This document shows positions 1-6,883 of a stretch of 18,179 nucleotides of DNA, in pieces; within the stretch, counting starts at the first letter, position 1; each line of letters begins with the position of its first letter. The stretch is from contig JAILIO010000038.1 of NCBI GenBank assembly GCA_024695225.1, positions 1-18,179 of the forward strand, given 5' to 3'. The position numbers were made by a program, and so were the translations under genes. The notes below the pieces were generated by a model. That model worked only from the letters and a program-made list of their open reading frames with translations, ran no database searches and was not told where the DNA came from. The stretch is from Lachnospiraceae bacterium. GTDB taxonomy: Bacteria > Bacillota > Clostridia > Lachnospirales > Lachnospiraceae.

Positions 1-96
1 TTAAACCACAAGTTGATTTGGAAAATGAAAACACAACAGTATAGTTTTAATAGAGGTCGCGATGATAGTTTTTCAGAAGAACAAGGGAGGGAAGTT

Positions 97-675
97 ATGC
101 ATATACTTGAAAGAAAATCAAATGGAACTACACTTATTCCGATCGAGGCGAAAGCCTATGAACAGCGCACTATCTATGTGCAGGGGATAATAGATGAACA
201 GAGCGCTGCTGAGTTTGTCAGGGAAATAATAGAATTGAACCGACAGAATGCTGCCGAGCCCATCAAGGTATTGATCACAAGTAGTGGCGGGTCCGTTGTC
301 TACGGTCTTGCTGAATATGATGCTATTATTTCATCAAAGGCCCCTGTGTGGACTTATTGCATTGGTACGGCATACAGTATGGCGGCAATTCTTTTTGCGG
401 CAGGCAGGAAGAGAATGATCCTTGAAAATTCGAAGGTGATGCTGCATCAGCCCCTTATTGGCGAAAATCAGGGAGGAAATGCGTCTTCAGTGAAATCCAT
501 GTCTGATTCGCTTATGCAGACAAAGAGTCAGTTGGTTGGTATTCTGTCAAAACATACGGGAATGACAAAGAAACAGATCGACAAACAGATCAGCTATGAC
601 CATTACTACACTGCGAAGGAAGCTGTAGAAGCACACCTTGCAGATGAAATAGTCGGAATTGACAGCATCATTTAA
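97..675 (+). CDS. ClpP-family serine protease (mobile-element type)
   Basis: This is a ClpP-fold serine peptidase of 192 residues, the usual size for ClpP. The ClpP catalytic triad can be placed: Ser94 in the G-T-A-Y-S-M-A motif, His117 in M-L-H-Q-P, and Asp168 in S-Y-D-H-Y-Y. The oxyanion and substrate-binding loop S-S-G-G-S is at residues 61-65. The reading frame is open back to the window edge, but I chose ATG 97 because AAGGGAGGG lies just upstream and the ClpP fold begins soon after. The upstream alternative, ATG 25, has no visible ribosome binding site. ClpP normally forms a barrel fed by a Clp/Hsp100 ATPase, and none is in view. The next gene is a VirD4-like ATPase only 13 bp downstream. 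Housekeeping clpP normally sits near tig or clpX, so this copy is probably accessory, carried by a mobile element. The family call is firm; the partner and substrate are unknown. Confidence 0.88.
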   Translation: MHILERKSNGTTLIPIEAKAYEQRTIYVQGIIDEQSAAEFVREIIELNRQNAAEPIKVLITSSGGSVVYGLAEYDAIISSKAPVWTYCIGTAYSMAAILFAAGRKRMILENSKVMLHQPLIGENQGGNASSVKSMSDSLMQTKSQLVGILSKHTGMTKKQIDKQISYDHYYTAKEAVEAHLADEIVGIDSII

Positions 676-688
676 GGAGGAAAAGATC

Positions 689-1969
689 ATGAGAGAGGAA
701 AGAAAAGAGAATCTGACATGTCTGGCTGAAGGATGTGTTTACCCCACATCCTTGAAAAAGACCGGGATAAATGCCAATGAGATAATTGTTGGACCAACCA
801 GGTCAGGAAAGACAACATCGGTAATAGAACCTAAACTGTTACATACATTTGAGGGAAGCCTGATCATAAATGTGACCAAGAGGGCGCTTGTCGGTAAATA
901 TGCTCCTGTTTTTAAAGACAGAGGCTATCAGGTATGGGATTTAAATCTGTCTGAACCGATGAGCAGCAATGTGTCCTATGACCCTTTTGAGTATATCCAT
1001 ACGAATGAAGAAATCATTAAACTGGCTGAAACCATGGTGGGGAGTGAAGCCAGTTCGTCCAGAGACGGCGTTGTCGATCCGTATTGGAATCAGAGTGCTG
1101 TTTCCGGTCTGGCGGCTATCATGGGACTTGCAAAAATGAATGCAGAAAGCGAAAACAGAAAGGTTACCTTTAGTGATTTTTATGAGCTTTACAACAATTG
1201 CAAACTGAATATGGGTGACAGATATTGCTCGACTACATTGGATGATCTCTTTGATGAAGCAGAATACGAGCGTCCCAACAATCAGTTCGGAAGAATGTGG
1301 AAGACTATCAGGGGAAATTCTCCCCGGACGGCAGCCTGTATTTATTCTGTTATGAACAATGCAGTCGATAAGCTGATGACGGAAGATGCTCTTGAAATGA
1401 TGCAGAATGATAAGAAAGTTTCATTTGAAGAACTCAGCACTAAAAAGACGGTATTATTTGTAACAACCAGCCCTGTCAACAAGACAATGCAGAAACTTAC
1501 AAATATGTTCTTTACTGATGCGTTCAGGCTTTTGTTTGAGTATGCGGAAACACTTCCCGATAAAGAATTACCGTCGCCTGTGCATTTGATCTGCGATGAT
1601 TTTGCAACAGGATGTAAGATTCCGTACTTTTATGAATATCTTTCGGTATTCTGCGCTAAAAAGATAAGTGTCACGCTCCTGCTTCAGAGTGAAAGCCAGT
1701 TATCCTACATGTATGGAAAAAGTGAGGCTACAACGATCATAAACAACTGTGATACATATGTGTACTTTGGAGGAATGGATGATGAAACTTGCTACAATAT
1801 CTCCAAAAGAAGAAACATACCTGTAGAAGATGTGTATTCAATGCCTCTTGAGCAGGTGATGGTGTTCAGACGTGGCTCAAAACCCGTGACATCAAGACGT
1901 TATCAGACATTCGAAGACGGGCTGTATAAACAGTTGTTTGATGATAGTGACAATGAACATGGGGACTGA
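689..1969 (+). CDS. VirD4/TraG-like P-loop ATPase, short soluble form
   Basis: This protein resembles the ATPase domain of type IV coupling proteins, which pump DNA and protein substrates into a conjugation channel. Walker A G-P-T-R-S-G-K-T is at residues 35-42. The Walker B region H-L-I-C-D-D-F-A-T-G is near 299-308, followed by K-I-P as in the coupling-protein D-E-F-A-N-I-G-K-I-P signature. A later L-L-Q-S-E-S-Q-L stretch (331-338) matches the conserved glutamine strand. The protein is 426 residues and starts almost directly at the nucleotide-binding domain, so it lacks the N-terminal membrane helices and periplasmic part of canonical VirD4 (usually above 550 residues). The acidic pair of Walker B is Asp-Asp rather than Asp-Glu, and the usual D-P-K-G-E motif is replaced by N-V-T-K-R. 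ATG 689 follows TAAGGAGGAAAAG. It is probably co-transcribed with the ClpP-like gene. It could be a conjugation component or an ATPase repurposed to serve that protease. Confidence 0.82.
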   Translation: MREERKENLTCLAEGCVYPTSLKKTGINANEIIVGPTRSGKTTSVIEPKLLHTFEGSLIINVTKRALVGKYAPVFKDRGYQVWDLNLSEPMSSNVSYDPFEYIHTNEEIIKLAETMVGSEASSSRDGVVDPYWNQSAVSGLAAIMGLAKMNAESENRKVTFSDFYELYNNCKLNMGDRYCSTTLDDLFDEAEYERPNNQFGRMWKTIRGNSPRTAACIYSVMNNAVDKLMTEDALEMMQNDKKVSFEELSTKKTVLFVTTSPVNKTMQKLTNMFFTDAFRLLFEYAETLPDKELPSPVHLICDDFATGCKIPYFYEYLSVFCAKKISVTLLLQSESQLSYMYGKSEATTIINNCDTYVYFGGMDDETCYNISKRRNIPVEDVYSMPLEQVMVFRRGSKPVTSRRYQTFEDGLYKQLFDDSDNEHGD

Positions 1970-2064
1970 TTTAACGATCCGGCAACCTTTCTTCACAGAT
2001 CGTATCTGAAGAAGTAGTTAAAACAGCACAATGAAACAGCATTTTTTGAGAAAGAAGTGAATAT

Positions 2065-2400
2065 TTAAAAGACCATCTGCACCAGCAGCATATATACGGC
2101 GGTGCCTCCGGCGATGGAGAGGAGCATCTGTTTTTTCCACAAATGAAGACCTGCTGTGGCGGCAATGGCAATGGCTTCCGGGATACCGTGGGTTCCTGTG
2201 AGCAGGGAGACATTTTTAAGGCAGTAGACCACAAGCATTCCAAACACTGCGCAGGGAAGGGCTTTTCCCAGATATTGAATGTATCTTGGGGTAGGCTTTT
2301 TCGATGAAAACACTATGAAAGGCAGAAACCTTGTCAGCATAGTCCCCAGGGCGCAGATGGCTATTGTGATGATCTGCTGGGGTATGGTCATGGGACTCAT
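2065..2400 (-). CDS. azlD: AzlD family, small subunit of branched-chain amino-acid exporter
   Basis: This is a 111-residue, very hydrophobic protein with about four membrane helices. It contains the R-F-L-P-F motif near residues 24-28 that is typical of AzlD. AzlD works with AzlC as an inner-membrane exporter of branched-chain amino acids and their toxic analogues. Its start overlaps the azlC stop by four bases (ATGA at 2397-2400), which implies translational coupling and a 1:1 complex. Length and topology are normal for the family. The gene ends about 95 bp from the convergent end of the mobile-element ATPase gene, and no clear intrinsic terminator lies between them. Confidence 0.9.
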   Translation of the reverse strand: MSPMTIPQQIITIAICALGTMLTRFLPFIVFSSKKPTPRYIQYLGKALPCAVFGMLVVYCLKNVSLLTGTHGIPEAIAIAATAGLHLWKKQMLLSIAGGTAVYMLLVQMVF

Positions 2401-3209
2401 TTATTTTTCCTCCCTTGAGTTTGTATTGTTTCGGGTTCACACTCTGCGGTCTCATATCCGGGATTATTTTCTGATATATGATCTGCAGGATCGGACTCAT
2501 CTGACTCCCGGTCAAAATCTGACTCATAGCACTTTCCGATGGGATTTTTGAACGCTGTGAGAAGTGCAAGTATAGCCAGCATTGAAGGGATCATGAAGGA
2601 ATCCGGCCCAAATACCATCAGACATGCCGCGGTGGCTCCGATACCGATGAGACCGGTATATTTCTTCTCTTCTTTCATCCACTGATTCAGGAATATGGTC
2701 ACGAACATGGCGGTCATCACAAAGTCCAGTCCCTCTGTGTTGAAAGATATAAGCGAGCCGATCAGCCCTCCGATAGTGGCCCCTGACACCCAGTAAAAGT
2801 GGTTCAGGATTGTGACAAAAAACATGAACCAGCCTCTGTCCACATCCGGAGGTATCTCCGCAGTATAGTTTATGGAGAAGCTTTCATCGCACATGCCGAA
2901 GATCAGATAGGGCTTTTTCCACCCTGTATTTTTATATTTCTCCAGCATACTTATGCCGTAAAACAGGTGCCTGGCCTGGACCAGCAGGGTTATGGTGAGT
3001 GCGGCTGCAGGCGCAAAAGGGGACATGAGCATTGTGACTGCTATAAATTCCAGAGAGCCGCCGAAGATCAGGATACTCATCATCATAGGGTACACAAATG
3101 AGAACCCGTTCACATTCATCAGTATCCCGTAGGCGAGAGACAGGAACCAGAAACCGGCAAAGATCGGTATGGTGTATGGAAATGCGGCTTTTAAAGCTTT
3201 TATTTTCAT
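2397..3209 (-). CDS. azlC: AzlC family branched-chain amino-acid permease with long acidic tail
   Basis: This is the large subunit of the AzlCD exporter. The first roughly 220 residues form the family's hydrophobic core, with the characteristic stretch G-G-S-L-E-F near residues 50-55 and Q-A-R-H-L-F-Y-G near 78-85, both hallmarks of AzlC. The protein is 270 residues, longer than the usual 230-250. The excess is a hydrophilic, Asp/Glu-rich C-terminal tail from about residue 224, probably cytoplasmic. The start at 3209 has a purine-rich GAGAAAAGG immediately upstream, closer than ideal. A minus-strand extended -10 lies about 60 bp upstream, with a palindrome between promoter and start that could act as an operator. 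The gene is divergent from kduD. In many Bacillota azlCD is under Lrp/AsnC or AzlB control; no such regulator is in this window. Confidence 0.92.
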   Translation of the reverse strand: MKIKALKAAFPYTIPIFAGFWFLSLAYGILMNVNGFSFVYPMMMSILIFGGSLEFIAVTMLMSPFAPAAALTITLLVQARHLFYGISMLEKYKNTGWKKPYLIFGMCDESFSINYTAEIPPDVDRGWFMFFVTILNHFYWVSGATIGGLIGSLISFNTEGLDFVMTAMFVTIFLNQWMKEEKKYTGLIGIGATAACLMVFGPDSFMIPSMLAILALLTAFKNPIGKCYESDFDRESDESDPADHISENNPGYETAECEPETIQTQGRKNK

Positions 3210-3225
3210 CCTTTTCTCAATTGTG

Positions 3226-3239
3226 TCCCGAATTTGGGA
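3226..3239. promoter_or_regulatory. Near-perfect 14-bp palindrome, possible operator of azlC
   Basis: TCCCGAATTTGGGA is palindromic except for one G:T position. It lies between the azlC start codon and the minus-strand -10, so inside the azlC leader. A second short inverted repeat, CGTCTTCAGACG, lies at 3247-3258. Either could bind a dimeric regulator or form a leader hairpin. Function is inferred from symmetry and placement only. Confidence 0.35.
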
Positions 3240-3268
3240 ACATACCCGTCTTCAGACGCATCCGGGCT

Positions 3269-3277
3269 ATTATAACA
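3269..3277 (-). promoter_or_regulatory. Extended -10 promoter for azlCD
   Basis: Read on the minus strand, this is TGTTATAAT: a perfect TATAAT with the TGn extension. No good -35 is present 17 bp upstream, which suits an extended -10 promoter. It would start transcription near 3262, giving a leader of about 50 nt before azlC. Confidence 0.55.
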
Positions 3278-3303
3278 TGAGTGAAAAAAATATTAAGAAT
3301 ATG

Positions 3304-3312
3304 TGGTATAAT
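3304..3312 (+). promoter_or_regulatory. Extended -10 promoter for kduD
   Basis: TGGTATAAT is a perfect TATAAT with the TGn extension. An A-rich tract lies upstream instead of a consensus -35. The predicted start is near 3319, followed by AGGAGG at 3331-3336 and ATG 3346. The two -10 elements of this divergent region are only about 30 bp apart, so the promoters face away from each other and probably influence one another. Confidence 0.6.
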
Positions 3313-3345
3313 CTGTTAGATCAATTTTACAGGAGGTAGTCATAT

Positions 3346-4107
3346 ATGATCTTGGATGATTTCAGCTTAAAGGGAAAAGTGGCAGTTGTGACCGGGGCCA
3401 ATACCGGCCTGGGACAGGGGATGTGTGTGGCGCTTGCCCAGGCAGGAGCGACAGTCGCAGGGGTTGCCAGGCGTGAATGCACAGAGACTGCGTCCCTGAT
3501 CCAGAAAGACGGCGGAGAGTTTACGGAAGTGCTCGCAGACCTTTCAAAACCGGAAAGTGTGGATCTGATACTCGAAAAAGTGCTGTCCGTGTACGGACAT
3601 GTGGATATCCTTGTAAATAATGCGGGGATCATTCTCAGGGAAGATGCCATAAATGTCACGGCTGAGGACTGGAACAAGGTCATAAACCTGAACCTGAATA
3701 TGGTATTTCTCATGTCCCAGGCCTTTGCCAGGCAGTATATAGAGCAGGGAACGGGAGGAAAGATCGTAAATATCGCTTCCATGACCAGCTTCCAGGGAGG
3801 GATACGGATACCTGCATATACATCCAGCAAATCTGCCGTGCTGGGTCTTACAAGGGCCCTTGCAAATGAATGGGCATCGAAGGGTATCAATGTGAATGCC
3901 ATAGCCCCCGGGTACATGGCCACCAACAATACCACCCAGCTCAGGGATGACGAAAAGAGAGCCGGGGAGATACTTGAGAGGATACCCGCAGGAAGATGGG
4001 GAACACCTCAGGATGTGGCGGGAGCAGTTGTCTTCCTCTGTTCCAAAGCTGCGGATTATGTTCACGGTTTCACTGTGGCAGTTGACGGCGGTTGGCTCGC
4101 CAGGTGA
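3346..4107 (+). CDS. kduD: 2-dehydro-3-deoxy-D-gluconate 5-dehydrogenase (KduD), SDR family
   Basis: This is a classical short-chain dehydrogenase of 253 residues, the KduD length. The NAD(P)-binding T-G-A-N-T-G-L-G is at 16-23, the structural N-N-A-G at 91-94, and the catalytic residues are Ser145, Tyr158 and Lys162 (Y-x-x-x-K). The start M-I-L-D-D-F-S-L-K-G-K-V and the end V-D-G-G-W-L-A-R are the KduD pattern. KduD interconverts 2,5-diketo-3-deoxygluconate and 2-keto-3-deoxygluconate in the breakdown of pectin and other uronates. It is usually paired with the isomerase KduI, which is not visible here, so a closely related sugar-alcohol SDR remains possible. AGGAGG sits nine bases before the ATG. 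It is the first gene of a plus-strand run whose members are not obviously one pathway. Confidence 0.85.
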   Translation: MILDDFSLKGKVAVVTGANTGLGQGMCVALAQAGATVAGVARRECTETASLIQKDGGEFTEVLADLSKPESVDLILEKVLSVYGHVDILVNNAGIILREDAINVTAEDWNKVINLNLNMVFLMSQAFARQYIEQGTGGKIVNIASMTSFQGGIRIPAYTSSKSAVLGLTRALANEWASKGINVNAIAPGYMATNNTTQLRDDEKRAGEILERIPAGRWGTPQDVAGAVVFLCSKAADYVHGFTVAVDGGWLAR

Positions 4108-4160
4108 TGTGTAAATAAGTGCGTGATGACAGAAATGATCGCTCGCCGGGTGATATTCGG

Positions 4161-4562
4161 ATGAAGGTTGTGAAAGTGGTCGCGGCGGTTATCTGCGACA
4201 GTATTTCTTCAAAAAAAAATATCTTTGCAACAGCCAGAGGTTACGGTGAATTCAAAGGGCTGTGGGAGTTCCCCGGGGGGAAGACTGAAGAAGGTGAAAC
4301 TTCCAAACAGGCTCTGGCGAGGGAGATAAGGGAAGAACTGAATACTGAGATATCTGTCGGAGATCTGATCGGTACTGTGGAGTACGATTATCCGGAGTTT
4401 CATTTATCCATGGACTGCTTTTGGTGTGAGGTTACAAGAGGCTATCTGGAACTGAAAGAAGCCGAAGCTGCGAAATGGCTTGCAAGAGATGAACTTGATT
4501 CCGTGCAGTGGCTTCCTGCGGATCTGACCATCATAGAAAAGATCAGGAAAGAGATGGTTTGA
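4161..4562 (+). CDS. MutT-like Nudix hydrolase (nucleoside triphosphate pyrophosphohydrolase)
   Basis: This is a 133-residue Nudix protein. The box fits G-x5-E-x7-R-E-x-x-E-E: Gly40, Glu46, Arg54-Glu55 and Glu58-Glu59, which bind the divalent metal. W-E-F-P-G-G just before the box and the overall length match the MutT group, which cleanses the nucleotide pool of 8-oxo-dGTP and similar triphosphates. ATG 4161 is preferred over GTG 4119 because the fold's first strand (M-K-V-V-K-V-V-A-A-V) starts there. Its ribosome binding site is weak, so it may depend on translation from kduD 53 bp upstream. The exact substrate cannot be read from the sequence. Confidence 0.87.
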   Translation: MKVVKVVAAVICDSISSKKNIFATARGYGEFKGLWEFPGGKTEEGETSKQALAREIREELNTEISVGDLIGTVEYDYPEFHLSMDCFWCEVTRGYLELKEAEAAKWLARDELDSVQWLPADLTIIEKIRKEMV

Positions 4563-4575
4563 AACTAATGGGAAG

Positions 4576-4593
4576 GCGGACTTCTGCGTCCGC
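4576..4593. other. Intergenic hairpin between the Nudix gene and nhaC
   Basis: GCGGAC and GTCCGC form a perfect six-bp stem around TTCTGC. No T-run follows, so it is not a standard terminator. It may protect the upstream message end or reduce read-through. Confidence 0.4.
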
Positions 4594-4636
4594 TTATGGG
4601 ATACCGGGATCGGTTGATCAGGGAGAGTGTAGATAA

Positions 4637-6133
4637 ATGGAATTCACGATTATAGAAACCGGGTGGCTGTCCGTACTGCCCCCGCTTATCGCCATCACTT
4701 TGGCGCTTATCACAAAAGAAGTTTATTCGTCTTTATTCATTGGGGTTCTTTCGGGAACACTGATCTATAGTTTCTGCAGCGGAGGGACCGTGCTTTCTGC
4801 GGTGTCACTGCTTTTCGATCTCATGTGTTCCAAGATCGCGGATAATGCATATATGATCATCTTTTTGTCTCTCTTGTGGGCTGTGGTCATGCTGGTGTCC
4901 AGATCGGGTGGGAGTCTCGCCTACGGCAGATGGGCAGAAAATAAGATACATAGCAGAAGGTCTGCAGCGATCCTGACATCTGTGCTGGGGATCCTGATCT
5001 TCATCGATGACGGCTTTAACTGTCTGACGGTGGGTACGGTCATGCGTCCCGTAACCGACAGATTCCGTATTTCCAGAGAAAAGCTTGCATATATCATAGA
5101 CGCCACTGCAGCGCCGGTGTGTATCATGGCGCCGGTTTCCAGCTGGGCTGTGGCGGTGGCAAGTGAGGTGAGCAGCGAGAACGGTTTTAAAGTGTTCCTC
5201 TCCACCATCCCGTACAATGCATATGCCATCATCACTATCCTGATGGTATTTCTGATCTGTGTCACAGGCATGGATTTCGGCCCCATGAAGAAGGCGGAGA
5301 GCAGGGCGATGAATGAGGGCGTAAGCGATGAAACGGCGGAAAGAAAGGATGAGCTGAAGGGACAGGTGATAGACCTGCTGCTGCCCATCTTTGTTCTGAT
5401 CGTATGTGCTGTCCTGGGTATGGCTTATGTGGGCGGATTTTTTGATGGGGTTTCTTTTTCTGAAGCCATTGGGGAGAATCCCACTGCAGGCTTGACTTTG
5501 GGAGCTTTCGCAGCGCTTATTTCCGCTATGGCGCTCTACCTGCCCAGGAAAATAATGAAACCCGGGGAATTCATCAATTCCATCGTGGAAGGGATCGCAA
5601 GCATAGTTCCTCCCATGCTGATCCTGGTGCTTTCCTGGTGCCTGGGAGGGGTGTGCAGACAGCTTATCGGAACCGGTTTATTTATCTCGGGATTTTTGGA
5701 AGGGTCGGACTTTTCTCTGGTGCTGTATCCTTTCCTCGTATTTATGATAGCGTCCATCATGAGTTTCTCCATGGGAAGTTCCTGGGGTACCTTTGGGATA
5801 CTGATCCCTATTGTCACCATGATATGTGAGATCGAGGGGGCAGGGATCTATCTGATACCCGCCCTGGGCGCGACCCTTGCGGGCTCTGTTTACGGGGACC
5901 ATTGTTCGCCCATATCCGATACCACGGTCATGGCGTCCACCGGCGCTGAGTGCAGGCATATAGACCATGTGAACACACAGCTTCCGTATGCGACCTTTGT
6001 GGCGGTGATATGTGCCATCGGATATCTGATCGTTGGATTCACACTTTCACCCTGGCCGGCCCTTGCGGTGGATGTGATACTGCTCTTCGCTTCGCTGGTG
6101 ATATTGAACAGGAGAGACCGCCTGAAGGTCTGA
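4637..6133 (+). CDS. nhaC: NhaC-family Na+/H+ antiporter-like transporter
   Basis: This is a 498-residue membrane protein with about a dozen hydrophobic segments. It carries NhaC-type signatures: F-I-D-D-G-F-N near 122-128, with buried acidic residues likely to take part in cation exchange; F-S-M-G-S-S-W-G-T in the second half; and G-D-H-C-S-P-I-S-D-T. Members exchange Na+ for protons or, in some subfamilies, exchange organic anions such as malate and lactate. The start has a moderate GGGAGAG site 12 bases upstream. The last nine codons and the stop are duplicated 75 bp downstream (see the repeat at 6106-6250). A role alongside KduD and phosphomannose isomerase is not obvious; it may supply ion or pH homeostasis. 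The family is certain; the substrate is less so. Confidence 0.85.
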   Translation: MEFTIIETGWLSVLPPLIAITLALITKEVYSSLFIGVLSGTLIYSFCSGGTVLSAVSLLFDLMCSKIADNAYMIIFLSLLWAVVMLVSRSGGSLAYGRWAENKIHSRRSAAILTSVLGILIFIDDGFNCLTVGTVMRPVTDRFRISREKLAYIIDATAAPVCIMAPVSSWAVAVASEVSSENGFKVFLSTIPYNAYAIITILMVFLICVTGMDFGPMKKAESRAMNEGVSDETAERKDELKGQVIDLLLPIFVLIVCAVLGMAYVGGFFDGVSFSEAIGENPTAGLTLGAFAALISAMALYLPRKIMKPGEFINSIVEGIASIVPPMLILVLSWCLGGVCRQLIGTGLFISGFLEGSDFSLVLYPFLVFMIASIMSFSMGSSWGTFGILIPIVTMICEIEGAGIYLIPALGATLAGSVYGDHCSPISDTTVMASTGAECRHIDHVNTQLPYATFVAVICAIGYLIVGFTLSPWPALAVDVILLFASLVILNRRDRLKV

Positions 6134-6250
6134 GCCCGATCATGGAGGGAAGGAGATACCGGTCGTATCCGGTTTGTGATGAACAGGAGAGACCGCCTGA
6201 AGGTCTGAACCTGACAGTGGAGGGGATATGGATCGTTTTCGGTTTGTGAT
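6106..6250 (+). repeat. 75-bp tandem duplication spanning the nhaC end and the next gene's start
   Basis: A 28-bp block covering the last nine codons and stop of nhaC (6106-6133) recurs exactly at 6181-6208. The tails also match: both end in CGGTTTGTGAT (to 6180 and to 6250) and both contain a GGAGG-like site followed by GATA. Only the second copy keeps the oxidoreductase ATG (6228); the first copy has ACC-like divergence there. Each 28-bp block contains a small hairpin, AGACC-GCCTGAA-GGTCT. The simplest explanation is an old tandem duplication with the downstream half of copy 1 decaying. Confidence 0.85.
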
Positions 6251-6883
6251 AATAGGATCCGGCTGGCGCGCCCGCTATTACATAAGGATAGCAAAGGCGC
6301 TGCCGCAGTATTTTCAAAGACGTTTTCATTTCCTGTGACGGAGACCAGGACCCGGTATGAAGAATTTTCCGATGGCAGAGTGGCACAAAAGAAACAGAGA
6401 GTTGCGGTTTTTGAGTTTGAAAACGGCAAGACCGCTTTTTATGATTTCGACTCTGAACAGTACAGATCCCCCATAAGGAAAAACACATTGAAGATCCGTG
6501 GAGTAAGGGGTGAGATAATAGATGACACGGTTTATTGGCTGGATAAAAACAATAAAGCTTTGCGGGAGAAGATAAAGATCTTTGCAAGGACTGTTGACAG
6601 GGATGACAGCAATATAAATTTCAGACATGTGGAGGAGATCGAAAAGATCACCTTCGGGGATGAGATCCTGTACGAAGCTCCTTTCGGGCTCTGCGGCCTC
6701 ACTGACGATGAGACTGCGATAGCTGTTCTAATGAAACAGACAGCGGAGTATTCAAGAGGTGAGGCGGAAACGCCCTACCCCATATGGGATGCCCTTCAGG
6801 ATTCATACATGGCCATCATGATGCAGGAATCGGAAGGAAAAGGTATGAAGGTTGAAAGCCGGAGACAAAATGAGCATACTTAA
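6228..6883 (+). pseudogene. Gfo/Idh/MocA-family oxidoreductase, internally deleted and frameshifted
   Basis: From ATG 6228, behind an AGTGGAGGGG site, about 30 codons give a clean Rossmann start (M-D-R-F-R-F-V-I-I-G-S-G-W-R-A-R-Y-Y) of the Gfo/Idh/MocA type. The frame then hits TGA at 6336-6338. From about 6315 a second frame continues with the C-terminal domain of the same family: D-F-D-S-E-Q-Y, L-K-I-R-G-V-R-G-E-I, V-Y-W-L-D-K, and a helical end with D-A-L-Q-D-S-Y-M-A-I. Members run about 350-390 residues, and the two pieces total about 210, so roughly 150-180 residues, including most of the catalytic region, are missing at a junction near 6310-6320. The family oxidises sugars or inositols with NAD(P). 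The gene is almost surely dead. Its end overlaps the next start by 14 bp, so it may once have been translationally coupled to it. Confidence 0.8.

Noticed and set aside
3..44. Possible 3' end of an upstream gene (frame 3, stop TAG at 42-44)
   Set aside because: Only 13 codons are visible with no recognisable family; chance openness cannot be excluded.
13..96. N-terminal extension of the ClpP-like protein from TTG 13 or ATG 25
   Set aside because: There is no ribosome binding site for those starts, while ATG 97 has a strong one and fits the normal ClpP length.
3327..4065. Minus-strand open frames opposite kduD
   Set aside because: They mirror a clear SDR gene and show no independent protein features.
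5950..6249. 99-codon plus-strand open frame over the nhaC end and repeat
   Set aside because: It lies in another frame of nhaC and is extended only because the 75-bp duplication repeats its sequence; no family resemblance.
6039..6628. Long minus-strand open frames opposite nhaC end and the broken oxidoreductase
   Set aside because: Their composition and repeated segments are antisense shadows of the duplication and the pseudogene; no ribosome site or known domain.
6335..6883. A standalone gene starting at GTG 6335
   Set aside because: The GTG lies at the frameshift junction with no ribosome binding site, and the protein would lack the Rossmann domain of its family.
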